In this document: piece after piece, positions 45,101 through 58,500 of the stretch
Layout of the letters: the number at the start of each line of letters is the position of its first letter
Numbering within the stretch: the first letter of the stretch is position 1
NCBI GenBank assembly: GCA_914767715.1
Contig: OU612066.1
Coordinates: forward strand, 3,043,001-3,107,000
Source: Membranipora membranacea
Lineage: Eukaryota; Bryozoa; Gymnolaemata; Cheilostomatida; Membraniporidae
DNA length: 64,000 bases
Direction: 5' to 3'
Notes under the pieces: generated by a model
Told to the model about the DNA's origin: nothing
Database searches by the model: none
The model's input: only the letters and a program-made list of their open reading frames with translations
Made by a program: the position numbers and the translations under genes

Positions 45101-47857
45101 ATTTTTCAGATATCCGAGTCATGCTGTTCATACTAAGCCTGTTTGTTGAGTCGATGTCCGAGCATTCCTTAACTGTAATTAGATGTTCCAGACTATCAAC
45201 CATTAATATGTTGGTGACGCTTGCCAAATCAGGCATTATCAAGCGTTACCTTGATTCAATGCCGGCGGATATTAATTACAATGCTCATATTACAACAATG
45301 CTGTGATGTTGCGTGGTGATATCTGGGATTGGATGACAGCATATGACACCTGGTCTTAGCTTGGATCCCAAGCCAGTGCAATTACCATCAAACAGTACAT
45401 GTGATAATGAGCGCATACGCAATAGTCGGCAGCGACCGCATTTTTAGTCATTGCTTTATTGGCTGGACAGGCAAACTGAATAGAGTATGTTGTAGTATAG
45501 TGGTGCTGTCGCCGGCTGTGCGCCGACTACATGCTCCACTGTATTATGTTATCTCTCTCATACATACTCACAAATATCAGTGATAACAGACAGGGGGGTG
45601 GTGGGGTGCTCAAATATTGATTGTTACTCTTAGCATTAAAACAAAGTACTACCAATTCTTATCGTTATCATGCTAACTGTGCATTAATTATTATTTCTCT
45701 ATCTAGGCAGAGGTAATTAGATTTTTACCCCCTACCTTTTACATTACATACACCTGCAAGGTGTTTTTACTACTGCATGATCACAAATTGATTCGTTATC
45801 TTGTCTAGTGTGGTCAAGAGATTTAATCTACCGAGCTTCTGGTTGAAATGGTCAACAAATAAGTGGCCTTCCATGCAGGTGCAGCTGTTCTATTTATATT
45901 CTATGCATGCATGATATTGAGTTAGATTGTTTGGCTGTGTACAGCTCCAGAGATGAAACAAAAAACTTTATTCTCAGAGGTCGTCCAGATAATGACAGTT
46001 TTTTGATTGAGCATGAATCTGTATATAACCATAATCATAGAAGATACAAACTACTAATTACCCAGACCTGATATAGCATCAGATTTTGTTTGGCTTTTCA
46101 ATACTGCTTTTGTTTATATTTGTAGAGGAATATTTCACTCATTGTATGGTATTTATAATGTTATTTGTTTATAGGGAGAAGCTGTATCTGTCAATGAGAT
46201 AAGATCTATCTGTGCTAAAGTACTCAGAGGTAACTAGTTCATCAACAATATCATCATATTTGTACCTTGTCTATTTTCTGCCCAAGTTGAAAACGGTAAA
46301 ATGGTTACCAGGTCCTTGCTAAGAAATTGTTGGCAGATTTTCGATCCAATGGTGCTGAACTTACACCATCATAGTGATTCATTATGTTTAGCGGTCAGGT
46401 GAATGAGTATCGGCAGGAAGTTTATCAGTTCCTGACACCAATAAGCCGCCTTAGTCACCACCATTAATTGTATACACAACTCAAACTCATCAATAGAACA
46501 AGTAGTGGATTAAGGCCTAGATTTTAGATAACATTGAAAACACAGCCCGATATCCACAATGGATAAGAAGACAATAGACTATCTCGCTCGATTAAAAACA
46601 AAACACTGATTAAGGAATGTAACATTAAGGCTTTGAATGTGCATGGTTTTCTATTGTTCACTGAACGGGTGGTTTGAATTGATAATTAGGGACAATGAAG
46701 CTATCGACAATCTGACTAGAGGCCTTCTTATAATCCTGCAGCAGCACACCTGCCTAGTATACAGAGGTGACATCATCTCTGATATTGTACCAGATAACCT
46801 TAGCTATGTATGCTTCATCACACTCATCTTGTATCTGTTTTTGTTTTTTTCAGAACAAATGGAAGTCTTGACCGCTAGATTAGAAGGCCCACAAGGACCA
46901 CCCGGTGCTGGATTCCCCGGTGCTCCTGGAGAGCCTGGACCACAGGGTTCTCAAGGTAAATACAGCAAAATAATACTTGTATCTAAGTTTGCAATGCTAT
47001 GGTTTTCCTTTTGGAGATTTGTGCGATTGATTTTTGGTAGAGGTAGAATGCACATTATGTGTTAGACTTTCCTTTATCATAAATCAGAATGAATCTTTAG
47101 TTCAGTGTTGTTAGCATTTGGATACAATACTGATGTATTTGTATTTGAAGGTATAAAGGGTACACGTGGGTTACCTGGAGAGATGGGATTCATGGGAATG
47201 CCAGGAGGCCCCGGACCAGTTGGACCCCGAGGTCAGAAGGGAGACACCGGTGAGATTGGAGCACGTGGAGCAGAAGGCAAGGGAGTGACTGGACCTGCCG
47301 GTGCCCCAGGACTTCAAGGTAAATTATCATTACTACGACTGTCGATGGATGAGCACTACTGGTCATTCACCATTCTGCCATATGTATAGTTAATACTGTA
47401 GTCTGTGGGGCGTGCCAGGAATTCTCGAGTTTTTTATGCTACCAAAATTTCACAGAAAAGCTCTTCCTTGACCTGTCTGGATGAATATGTGTTTGTGTAT
47501 AATTATAGGACCACAAGGACCTCCAGGTATGGGAGTACCAGGCCCTCAGGGAGATTTGGGACCACGAGGAATGACCGGAGAGCCCGGCCCACTAGGAATG
47601 CAGGGTAAACAAGGTAAGCTGTGAATGATGATAATCTGACGATTAATAATACCACTTTTAACCAAAGAGTCGTCCTTATGTACACTTAGAGAAGACAACT
47701 CCAATATTTAAGATAACTTACATTTACTAGCAGATTTATTTTTTTTCTCTACTAATTTTATTGTCGATTGTTTATGACAGGACCACCAGGATATTGTGCT
47801 GGTTGTTCAGCAGGTGGAGCTGCTAGCGCTCCCAGAAGAGAGGGACCAAAAGGCTAA
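30142..47857 (+). CDS. Type IX (FACIT) collagen alpha-1-like chain, 27 exons
   Basis: Exons: 30142-30214, 30607-30802, 32333-32567, 32975-33163, 33599-33745, 33928-34188, 34618-34794, 34987-35103, 35420-35479, 35737-35898, 36275-36328, 36647-36754, 38504-38554, 38871-38924, 40220-40273, 42332-42385, 43243-43296, 43517-43570, 43773-43907, 44319-44351, 44604-44681, 44866-45012, 46175-46229, 46854-46955, 47151-47318, 47509-47613 and 47781-47857. The product is about 999 aa. A signal peptide is followed by a TSPN/NC4 domain ([13 protein letters not shown]-type core, [27 protein letters not shown]), as in COL9A1. Gly-X-Y blocks are broken by exon 9, the exon 20/21 junction ([12 protein letters not shown]) and exons 23/24 ([12 protein letters not shown]). 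The final block of about 117 residues ends GPPGYC. There is no fibrillar C-propeptide. Many exons are 54 or 108 bp. Introns between exons 3 and 23 are phase 0, then phase 1 to the end. Small interruptions sit in exons 7 and 13. The large introns (for example 30803-32332, 36755-38503, 40274-42331, 45013-46174) hold nothing else that I recognise. Confidence 0.93.
34359..34612 (+). mobile_element. tRNA-derived SINE in collagen intron 6
   Basis: The head resembles a tRNA with an A-box (GGTGGCTCGGTGGTTAGAGC) and a perfect B-box GGTTCGAATCC at 34,417-34,427. The acceptor stem does not pair and the anticodon arm is irregular, so it is not a functional tRNA gene. A unique body follows, ending in short repeats of TTAACCAACATTT. 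The last repeat runs into the exon 7 acceptor at 34,617. Confidence 0.75.
38785..38836. repeat. Short tandem duplication with AT microsatellite
   Basis: AAGTTACATTATAATAGATA plus an AT run occurs about twice in collagen intron 13, ending some 35 bp before the exon 14 acceptor. Confidence 0.7.
39735..40181 (+). CDS. Probable alternative first exon of the collagen (short form)
   Basis: This open segment starts with ATG and a typical signal peptide ([20 protein letters not shown]). It runs 149 codons with no Gly-X-Y repeat and ends exactly in phase 0 at TCG before GTAAGC. A 38-bp intron (40,182-40,219) then leads to collagen exon 15, the acceptor also used by the long form. Visible features are a Gln/Asn/Thr-rich N-terminal part, two cysteines around the [10 protein letters not shown] segment, and a basic [10 protein letters not shown] stretch. 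The predicted short product, about 520 aa, would lack NC4 and the first collagenous part. Vertebrate COL9A1 has a comparable short form from an internal promoter. Here the position is mid-helix and the exon sequence is not one I recognise. A cassette exon is less likely because of the signal peptide. Confidence 0.7.
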
Positions 47858-49508
47858 TAAGTGTCACAGAGTAACACAACTCTAATATATAATCAGTCAG
47901 ACCGAGAATTACACACAATCAGACAAATTAACAAGAAGCATCAAAATGCCTGAGAATTAATGTCACTGACCAATCGGCAGCAGCAACAACAAAATGTGTG
48001 AACAGAGCTAGTTGTCAACTGAAAACAGAACTGGTCTAGTAAATATGCTGTGATTTTAATATTTTATATTGTGGGGTTTCTACGTTTATATTACGGGGAC
48101 ATAAGATTATTTTATATCTGCTACTTCTCTCATGGTTTTAGGTATAGCTGATTTATTTATGCGCAAATGATTGCTTTTCTTTTTCACAACAAATGATGAA
48201 ATTTAGAAATTAAGAGGGATTCTTTCCTTTCATTGACTTATCTGACTTCGTTATTCGGTGATATTGGTGAAATGGTGCACTTTCATATTGCTTGTATTGT
48301 TCAAGCCTGTCAAGGGCTTACTGTACAGTATTGCAATCGTTCCTATATTTCTAACTATCTCACTCAAAAATAAAACTCCACAAAACCTAGCAGGCAGTTT
48401 GATATGCGGAGTTATACTCTCATGATTATCTATGTAGTATAATCTGTGTCTATGATCCACATCTATCTGATGATCGCTCTGGGTAGTTTGATAGATTGTC
48501 ATCCGGCCAGATAAATCACACTCCTTCAGACTTCATTCTGCTTGGTCACATGACTTGTCATGCCTCTTCCCAAGAGTTAGTTGGGGCCATTGCAAAAGTG
48601 TTACTAGCTGTATAATAGAAGTTGAGTTTGTAGAAAACATCTTACATGTGTTGGCTTACTTGATTATTTGTAGCATGCATACATGCATCTCCGTTGAGTG
48701 TACTCACATGTTGTGTCACTTATCTCACTAATGGATAAATATGGCACATGCTCCTACCTACCCCTACGTCCCTTTAATTTACATAAGGTTTGGCTGTTTG
48801 GAGAGAGACACGCTGTCATTCAGATTTCACTGTTAGCAGTGTATCTCTGAGTGCAGAGTCAATTCACTCAAAATTTGAGTACCTGCCACTAATTCTAGAA
48901 ATTATCCTCAGGTCACGCTCTATTATACATGCAGCAATATATGATGTGATCAGTAAAGGGGAGAGAGCCCATCTGTTCTACTCTACAGATGAATTATCTG
49001 GCTCCTCTCCCCCCCCCCCCCCCTCCGACAATAACTTGATGAATTGCAGACTGACATAGTAATGATTCTGTCCAACCCAAAGATAAAACTCACTAAAATA
49101 TGTAATTATGATTTAATTTATTATTGAAGATTATAACATTTGTAAAAAAATTGATAGAGAAGTATCAAGATTAATAAATATACAAAGTTTACAAATTTGA
49201 GCAGACTATAATATATTAATATGTGATGTCAGATATATCAGATTGTCAGAGTGAAGAAAGGTGATACTAGCATTAGATAAATTCCTTGGTAGTAGCCATA
49301 ATATGATCGTAATAACTGTTAAGTCAGGCATAAATACCGTTTATAAGCATTTTGACAATGAACTTGCAATCGCTTCATAAAACAGATAGATATGGTATTA
49401 AGAATGACAAATTTTTTATAATGCATGCAGAAAAAATGACATGTGGTGGAATGAAAAGGAAATAGCAAAATAACTAATTTTGTTTTTTGCAATTTGAATG
49501 TTGGGTGA
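47858..49508. other. Intergenic region between collagen and Fz/LDLa gene (convergent 3' ends)
   Basis: The two genes converge here, so this region holds both 3' UTRs. It contains a C-run at 49,011 and no credible open frame. AT-rich sequence at 49,090-49,240 probably belongs to the minus-strand gene's 3' end. Confidence 0.55.
48369..48374 (+). terminator. Candidate polyadenylation signal of the collagen gene
   Basis: AATAAA lies about 510 bp after the collagen stop codon. It is a candidate only; other signals may be used. Confidence 0.4.
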
Positions 49509-52500
49509 TCACAGGATAAGGTGATTATAGAGGTAGTATGTTATACTGGTTATACTGGTTATGATAGTGAGGGTGGGTACGTTATGTATAGCCTGTGATA
49601 CTAATACTCCTCCTCCGTAACTGTAAGGGGACGGTAGACACTTCTCATCAGGTAACTGCTCACAGATCTGTGTAAGATAAGCTAAGGAATCTACCTCCTG
49701 GCAGTAAGACACTATGCCCGCTGTCAAATATAAAAATATAAAAATACTAACTTATAAAAAAAAATTTGTAGAGGTGGAAATATGTATGCTTACAGATAAA
49801 AATATGTTATAATAAAAAGTATTAAGTTGACATGAAGCAGATTTTTTGTTTTGTTTCTGGGAACTATCTAATCTGTCTTAGATGAGAGTCTATGTTCTCA
49901 GACTATCTGATCAGTCTGAGATGAGAGTCTGAGATCACAGTCTTATTTGACAGTCTGAGATGAGAATCTAAGATCACAGTTTGATTTAACAGTCTGAGAT
50001 GACAGCCTGATATGACAGTCTATGATCACAGTCTGATGTGACAGTCTGAGATGACAGTCTAAGATGACAGTCTGAGATGAGAGACTATGATCACAGTCTG
50101 ATGTGACAGTCTGATGTGAAAGTCTGAGATGACAGTCTGAGATGAGAGTCAATGATCACAGTCTGATGTGACAGTCTGAGATGACAGTCTGAGATGACAG
50201 TCTGAGATGACAGTCTGAGATGAGAGTCTATGATCACAGTCTGATGTGACAGTCCGAGATGAGAGTCTATGATCACAGTCTGATGTTACGGTCTGAGATG
50301 TCAGTCTGATGTGACATTTTGCTAAGTTTAACATTCTTACACAAGCATGTTTCTCTGCACAGTTGTAACTCGAAGCCAAGCAGACATCTCGGGAACATGA
50401 TGTTGCACACTCCCCATCTGGTCGAAAGCTCATCCAGTCCTGAGCAGTTCATGAGAGCTGCCGTTATGTTATCGGAGAACTGTGTGTATTGCGCAGTGCC
50501 GTTAAGCATGAACAACTTGTTGGGATATGTTGTGTAAGGGACGACGTCAGCACACTCTGCTGGTACTTCATTACTGCAGTGTTCCATGCTGTAAAACGAG
50601 AAATAGTTTCTCACTATTAAAAGAATATTAATTTTTTTTTTGCTGTTTTGAACTTGAGCAAGACATCAGTAAATATCAAACTTCACATTCGCCTAAAACA
50701 AAAAAATCACATAAATAGAATTCTAAATAAACTGACCATTCTAGTTCATCAGCTCCATTAGAGCAGTGATATTGATTATCACACAACAATAGACCAGGGA
50801 TACACTGTCCATCTCCACAGCTAAACTCATCCTCTCCACATTTAGTAGAATCTTCTATGGCTGGCAGACAATCCTTCTCTGGCAGCTGCATGCATATCGA
50901 TTCTAGGTAGTCTCTTGACGAGCCTCTGCAACCTTCACGCACACCGTCTGCAAGTGGTGGTAAATTGACAGTTTAGTGTACGTTTGCGCAGCACATGCTC
51001 ATCAACAATAGGTCATTAATACCGTGAAAAAGGCATCACTATGGAATAAATTTAAAAGGTAATAGACAAGGAAAAGTTTGACAGCCTATCCACCACTTTT
51101 CAGGGTTTTAAGTATCATATTCTAGAAATTAATCTAAATAGCGTGTAAAAAAAGATTTGGAGTCAGGTGGAGATCAATCCGAAAATCCTATGACGTCAAT
51201 AGAGCTCAATGATGTGTGATTTTTGAGAACAGAGGCTTTTATAACTGACTGAACACACTCCTGTTTGTCCCGATCCCAGAGAGGAAAACTCACCCAAACA
51301 AGTTTCCCTGCAAAGCTGCAGCTCATATCCGAGCAGACATCTGGGGAACATGATGTTGCACACGCCCCATCTTGTCCAGAATGGATCGACATTTGTGCAG
51401 TTCCTCAGTGCAGATTCGATCCTGTCCGAAAAGTCGGTGTATTCGGCAGTGCTATTCAGTCCGAAGAGTTTGTTTGGGTAGGTAGTGTAAGGTACTACAT
51501 CAGCGCATTCCTCTGGCACCGCCTCACAGGTGTCTTCGCTGAAAATTGAGTTAAATAAGACATCGTAAATACAACTGCAGTCTCTTGCAAGAACAATCTT
51601 GGAATTAAGATTACACCTCTAACAGTGTAGAATATTGAGAATGTGATATAGGAAAGGCCGATTACATTGGGGCTGTTATCACAAAGTCACCACTAATAAC
51701 AAAAGAACAGATACAGTTCCCCCTCTGGAGTTATTTGTTTGGGATACGCAAGACCATTGAATGATAAGATCAAATTCTGCCAGTCCTTGCTTCTTTAAGG
51801 TTATACATGAATAATTCTCAACAGTGCATTGCAGTGTATGGTATACTGGTTAGGAATCAATTCCATCATGTCTTTGGATTTATTACAACTGTCACTTTTA
51901 GCGTTGCAATGAAATGGAAAACTGTAAATCATGTTATGAAAATAAGCCAATAAGTGCAAGTATTATTTGAAGCCATAGATATTATATCTATGTTTGAAGC
52001 CGATATTTTGTCCTCTAAAGTTGCCATTGGAATAAGCCTTGATTCGAAGTAGAAGAAGTGAAGGCTGCTCATTATATTGCCCGAAAAAAACAGGGACACT
52101 GTGATGGCCGCCAATCCTACTTTAATTTGTTATGACTAACATCGTTGTTGGACCTTTTACACCTCCACTCCGTATTTGGGGTGAATTAAACATCCGTAGA
52201 ATACTACCGATAAGTGTTTGGCTGGTCTGGTTTGATAACAGAGAGCCAACAGAGAGAATGTGGATCCTAATCCAGATAGTTATTTCATCTTGCTTTATCA
52301 ACAATTGTTTTCAGTAATGTTACAATGATTTTTAAGGGTTAAATAGGATTATTGGCTGTGTTTGTGTGGTTGCATACTGATCCTGTCACATAAAGCACAA
52401 ATAGAGTACTGGTATTATTGTAAAACATCATATAAAAAACAGTGATATTTATTTCTACACCTTTATACCCCAAGGGGTTTAAAGCCGTCCAGCTCCATGC

Positions 52501-55500
52501 TCCTACATGACTCATGTTTGTTGAGTCATGTTGACGCAATGCAACTAAAGTGAGTGAATCGGATAATCTGTCTAATCTAGACTCATCTCCCTCAAAAAAT
52601 TGAAAATCTAAATGATGAACTGGGCAATGATCTGATCTGGGTGCCTCACAGTTATGGGCTTTCACCAGAAGGATTGATGAATTCCCATTCGTTTGTGTAC
52701 TCATGAAACTGGCAATAATACCAATAGAATCTGAGATAATTTAAAAAGCATTGGTTTTAAGTTCTAAATAGATAAGCCATATGTCAAAAATGTTGTTCAT
52801 GGGGTATAGCTCTCTAGCAGAGTTTCTCATCCTAACTCCTCACAAACTCTAGTGTGTGTATCCAGGCTCCCTGGGCGAGGAATTAGTGAGCCCGGGGAGC
52901 CTGGTTAATGGTGGAGCTGGTGAGTGTTGGAGGTACACAAGAAATATGAATATACAACTTAAACAATACTGTTCTCTGCGAGGTGCAATTACAAAGTGAG
53001 CCAGATGCAAATCAAATACAATTATAGGCTAAAGAAGCCAAGCCTACACAAAAAAGGCAGACAGAGAGAGACAGGAGGTCACATTCAGCCTACTGGCTGT
53101 AGCGGTATCAAGTTAGCCCACTGACTTGTGAATGAGACAAATGATGCTCAATGTGGTGAAGTTGAGTAGGGAACGATGGCACGAGAGGCGAGTGCCTTGG
53201 ATATTGAACTTTGTACCGGTTACGATAAGTTGATAAGAAAGCGAACCACTATGTGCTGGTTTGGCTTATGGTGAAAGCATGTGGTGTCTATTGTTGCAGT
53301 GAGACCATGCAGAGTAGGTAACCTTCCATGCTAGGCAACCGCAAAAGCAGACACAAACAGAAATGCGCTGAGCATAAAAGTGAAGAGATGAAATGTTCAA
53401 CATGCAGGGGTGGCTCTATCCTGCTAGGACAAGTCATAAAAAAGTTGTAGTTGACAAGACCTGATAGCTAACCACCTGGGTGTTCTGCCATGGTATACAG
53501 ACTACTGTTTGACGCAACTCTATTGTATAGAGGTAATGATGGCAAAATATACTTGAACAGTTTTATATAAATTTGCATAGGCCAATCCTGAGTACAGGAT
53601 GATCCAATTTGCCTTTATCTTGATATAAAGCCGCCGCCCTCTCACCGGTAGAATGTGAGAGGGCGGAATACGAGCAAATTGACTCGAACATGTAGATATT
53701 AAGATAAGTATTACTAATTTACTAAACTCAGTATAATAAAAAACCCTACACTGCGTTGGATTAATTAATATCCTGTATTATCGCATCATCAATATTACTT
53801 ACCAGCTGCTTTCATCAGATGCATCACAACAATCGACATTCTTATCACACACAGAGAGTCCGTGGATACACTGTCCGTTTCCACATTGGAACTCGTCATC
53901 ACTACATCTGTCAGAGTTATCAATAGCCGACAGGCATTGCTCCTCAGGCAGCTGCATGCAAATGGACTCGAGGTAGTCTCTGGCCGGGCCTCTGCAACCT
54001 TCTCTTATGCCTTCTGCAACAACAATTGAAAAACAGATGTTAATGGTCGAAAAGAGTTTAACGGGTCTATATTCAAGGCAGGCAAAAATTAAGACTTTTC
54101 ATCTCAACAACAGCTACCCGGTATGGCGTTAGCATGAACATGGTGCGGCTTGAATTTATCTCCTCGGTAAAACATGCAAGTTTCTCACCGAAGCACGTTT
54201 CCTGGCACAGTTGCAACTCGAAGCCAAGCAGACATCTTGGGAACATGATGTTGCACACTCCCCATCTGGTCCAGTATTCATCCAGTCCTGTGCAGTTCAT
54301 GAGAGCTGCCGTTATGTTATCGGAGAACTGTGTGTATTGCTCAGTGCCGTTAAGCATGAACAACTTGTTGGGATATGTTGTGTAAGGGACGACGTCAGCA
54401 CACTCCGCTGGTACTTCATCGCTGCACACCTCCTCACTGAAACGAGAAGACGGTGATAAATGGCAAACATATGAAAAACCTCAACGGCTGCGCACTAAAA
54501 CGCATGAAATTCGACATGGTTGGCGCTTAGAAAAGATTACAGGCGCGCATCAGGAATAAGTTCCAGAATTTGGGAGTTGTCCCGAGAGGTTCCATGCGTT
54601 CCATGACATTAACATCTGGAGTTACGTACCATTGAAGCTCATCTGCACCGTTGCGGCAGTCGAATTTGTTGTCGCACAGCTGTAAGCCATGGATGCATAC
54701 ACCATCTCCGCAGTCAAACTCGTCTTCAGTGCACTTGCTGTCGTTCATAGGCAGAGCGGGCAGACAATCCTTCTCTGGCAGCTGCATGCATATCGATTCT
54801 AGGTAGTCTCTTGACGAGCCTCTGCAACCTTCACGCACGCCGTCTGCAAGTGGAGGTAAATTGACAGTTTAGTGTACGTTTGCGCAGCACATGCTCATCA
54901 ACAATAGGTCATTGACAGTGCGAAAATAGCATCACTATTGGACCAATTTAAATGCCTATAAACGGCAATGCCATTATCAATAAGTGCCGATCGATCTGTG
55001 CTTTTTGACGTATGTCCCGATCCGTGAGAGGAAAACTCACCCAAACAAGTTTCCCTGCAAAGCTGCAGCTCATATCCGAGCAGACATCTGGGGAACATGA
55101 TGTTGCACACGCCCCATCTTGTCCAGAACGGATCGACATTTGTGCAGTTCCTCAGTGCAGATTCGATCCTGTCCGAAAAGTCGGTGTATTCAGCAGTGCC
55201 ATTCAGTCCGAATAGGCTGTTTGGATAGGTAGTGTAAGGTACAACATCGGAACATTCAGCTGGCACCTGGTCGCTGCACTTTTCAGAGCTGAAAAATAAC
55301 AATACAATGTTATAGTGGCAACATGACTTCATAACAATACACAAATGGCTAACAATCATAAAGTAGACGTTGCGCGCTTGAGAATGCAAAACTGAACGTA
55401 AATATCTGCGTCAGCATTGTTGGCACAAATGTGTGCCATTGAACAAAAGAGAGCTCAACTCTGAGGCCATTCGCGGAGAGCCAAAGAGGTTTGAGCCATG

Positions 55501-58500
55501 GCTGCCGCGACAATATGGCCTATGCACCCACCATTCAAGCTCGTCAGCTCCGTTGTGACAGTCGAAGCCGTTGTCGCACACATTCAAGCCTGGTATGCAC
55601 TGTCCGTTTCCGCAGTCAAACTCTATGTCAGAGCACCGGGTTTCGTTCGTTTCTGGTGCTGTCAGGCATTGCTCCTCAGGCAGCTGCATGCAAATGGACT
55701 CGAGGTAGTCTCTGGCCGGGCCTCTGCAACCTTCTCTTATGCCTTCTGCAACAACGATTGAAAAACAGATGTTAATGGTTGAAAAGAGTTTAACGGGTCT
55801 ATATTCAAGGCAGGCAAGAATTAAGACTTTTCATCTCAACAACAGCTACCCGGTATGGCGTTAGCATGAACATGGTGCGGCTTGAATTTATCTCCTCGGT
55901 AAAACATGCAAGTTTCTCACCGAAGCACGTTTCCTGGCACAGTTGCAACTCGAAGCCAAGCAGACATCTTGGGAACATGATGTTGCACACTCCCCATCTG
56001 GTCCAGTATTCATCCAGTCCTGTGCAGTTCATGAGAGCTGCCGTTATGTTATCGGAGAACTGTGTGTATTGCTCAGTGCCGTTAAGCATGAACAACTTGT
56101 TGGGATATGTTGTGTAAGGGACGACGTCAGCACACTCCGCTGGTACTTCATCGCTGCACACCTCCTCACTGAAACGAGAAGACGGTGATAAATGGCAAAC
56201 ATATGAAAAACCTCAACGGCTGCGCACTAAAACGCATGAAATTCGACATGGTTGGCGCTTAGAAAAGATTACAGGCGCGCATCAGGAATAAGTTCCAGAA
56301 TTTGGGAGTTGTCCCGAGAGGTTCCATGCGTTCCATGACATTAACATCTGGAGTTACGTACCATTGAAGCTCATCTGCACCGTTGCGGCAGTCGAATTTG
56401 TTGTCGCACAGCTGTAAGCCATGGATGCATACACCATCTCCGCAGTCAAACTCGTCTTCAGTGCACTTGCTGTCGTTCATAGGCAGAGCGGGCAGACAAT
56501 CCTTCTCTGGCAGCTGCATGCATATCGATTCTAGGTAGTCTCTTGACGAGCCTCTGCAACCTTCACGCACGCCGTCTGCAAGTGGAGGTAAATTGACAGT
56601 TTAGTGTACGTTTGCGCAGCACATGCTCATCAACAATAGGTCATTGACAGTGCGAAAATAGCATCACTATTGGACCAATTTAAATGCCTATAAACGGCAA
56701 TGCCATTATCAATAAGTGCCGATCGATCTGTGCTTTTTGACGTATGTCCCGATCCGTGAGAGGAAAACTCACCCAAACAAGTTTCCCTGCAAAGCTGCAG
56801 CTCATATCCGAGCAGACATCTGGGGAACATGATGTTGCACACGCCCCATCTTGTCCAGAACGGATCGACATTTGTGCAGTTCCTCAGTGCAGATTCGATC
56901 CTGTCCGAAAAGTCGGTGTATTCAGCAGTGCCATTCAGTCCGAATAGGCTGTTTGGATAGGTAGTGTAAGGTACAACATCGGAACATTCAGCTGGCACCT
57001 GGTCGCTGCACTTTTCAGAGCTGAAAAATAACAATACAATGTTATAGTGGCAACATGACTTCATAACAATACACAAATGGCTAACAATCATAAAGTAGAC
57101 GTTGCGCGCTTGAGAATGCAAAACTGAACGTAAATATCTGCGTCAGCATTGTTGGCACAAATGTGTGCCATTGAACAAAAGAGAGCTCAACTCTGAGGCC
57201 ATTCGCGGAGAGCCAAAGAGGTTTGAGCCATGGCTGCCGCGACAATATGGCCTATGCACCCACCATTCAAGCTCGTCAGCTCCGTTGTGACAGTCGAAGC
57301 CGTTGTCGCACACATTCAAGCCTGGTATGCACTGTCCGTTTCCGCAGTCAAACTCTATGTCAGAGCACCGGGTTTCGTTCGTTTCTGGTGCTGTCAGGCA
57401 TTGCTCCTCAGGCAGCTGCATGCAAATGGACTCGAGGTAGTCTCTGGCCGGGCCTCTGCAACCTTCTCTTATGCCTTCTGCAACAACGATTGAAAAACAG
57501 ATGTTAATGGTTGAAAAGAGTTTAACGGGTCTATATTCAAGGCAGGCAAGAATTAAGACTTTTCATCTCAACAACAGCTACCCGGTATGGCGTTAGCATG
57601 AACATGGTGCGGCTTGAATTTATCTCCTCGGTAAAACATGCAAGTTTCTCACCGAAGCACGTTTCCTGGCACAGTTGCAACTCGAAGCCAAGCAGACATC
57701 TTGGGAACATGATGTTGCACACTCCCCATCTGGTCCAGTATTCATCCAGTCCTGTGCAGTTCATGAGAGCTGCCGTTATGTTATCGGAGAACTGTGTGTA
57801 TTGCTCAGTGCCGTTAAGCATGAACAACTTGTTGGGATATGTTGTGTAAGGGACGACGTCAGCACACTCCGCTGGTACTTCATCGCTGCACACCTCCTCA
57901 CTGAAACGAGAAGACGGTGATAAATGGCAAACATATGAAAAACCTCAACGGCTGCGCACTAAAACGCATGAAATTCGACATGGTTGGCGCTTAGAAAAGA
58001 TTACAGGCGCGCATCAGGAATAAGTTCCAGAATTTGGGAGTTGTCCCGAGAGGTTCCATGCGTTCCATGACATTAACATCTGGAGTTACGTACCATTGAA
58101 GCTCATCTGCACCGTTGCGGCAGTCGAATTTGTTGTCGCACAGCTGTAAGCCATGGATGCATACACCATCTCCGCAGTCAAACTCGTCTTCAGTGCACTT
58201 GCTGTCGTTCATAGGCAGAGCGGGCAGACAATCCTTCTCTGGCAGCTGCATGCATATCGATTCTAGGTAGTCTCTTGACGAGCCTCTGCAACCTTCACGC
58301 ACGCCGTCTGCAAGTGGAGGTAAATTGACAGTTTAGTGTACGTTTGCGCAGCACATGCTCATCAACAATAGGTCATTGACAGTGCGAAAATAGCATCACT
58401 ATTGGACCAATTTAAATGCCTATAAACGGCAATGCCATTATCAATAAGTGCCGATCGATCTGTGCTTTTTGACGTATGTCCCGATCCGTGAGAGGAAAAC

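Larger units (their letters stand above)
51539..53802. other. Long intron separating older and newer Fz/LDLa modules
   Basis: This 2.26-kb intron is the largest in the visible part of the Fz/LDLa gene. It contains two GC-rich hairpins, listed separately, and no recognisable exon. By module order (LDLa-C to FzA') no Fz exon needs to lie here. Confidence 0.6.

Noticed and set aside
30142-47857. Fibrillar collagen assignment
   Set aside because: There is no C-propeptide. The chain ends in a short NC1 after GPPGYC and has interrupted helices with an NC4-type TSPN domain, as in FACIT type IX.
49943-50433. Minus-strand frames with repeated SDCHLRLSHQTV-like segments
   Set aside because: They translate the intronic minisatellite and partly run into the real Fz exon in another frame.
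52339-52704. Minus-strand 121-codon frame in the long Fz/LDLa intron
   Set aside because: It has no cysteine pattern of Fz or LDLa type, no clear splice borders in the right phase and no family resemblance.
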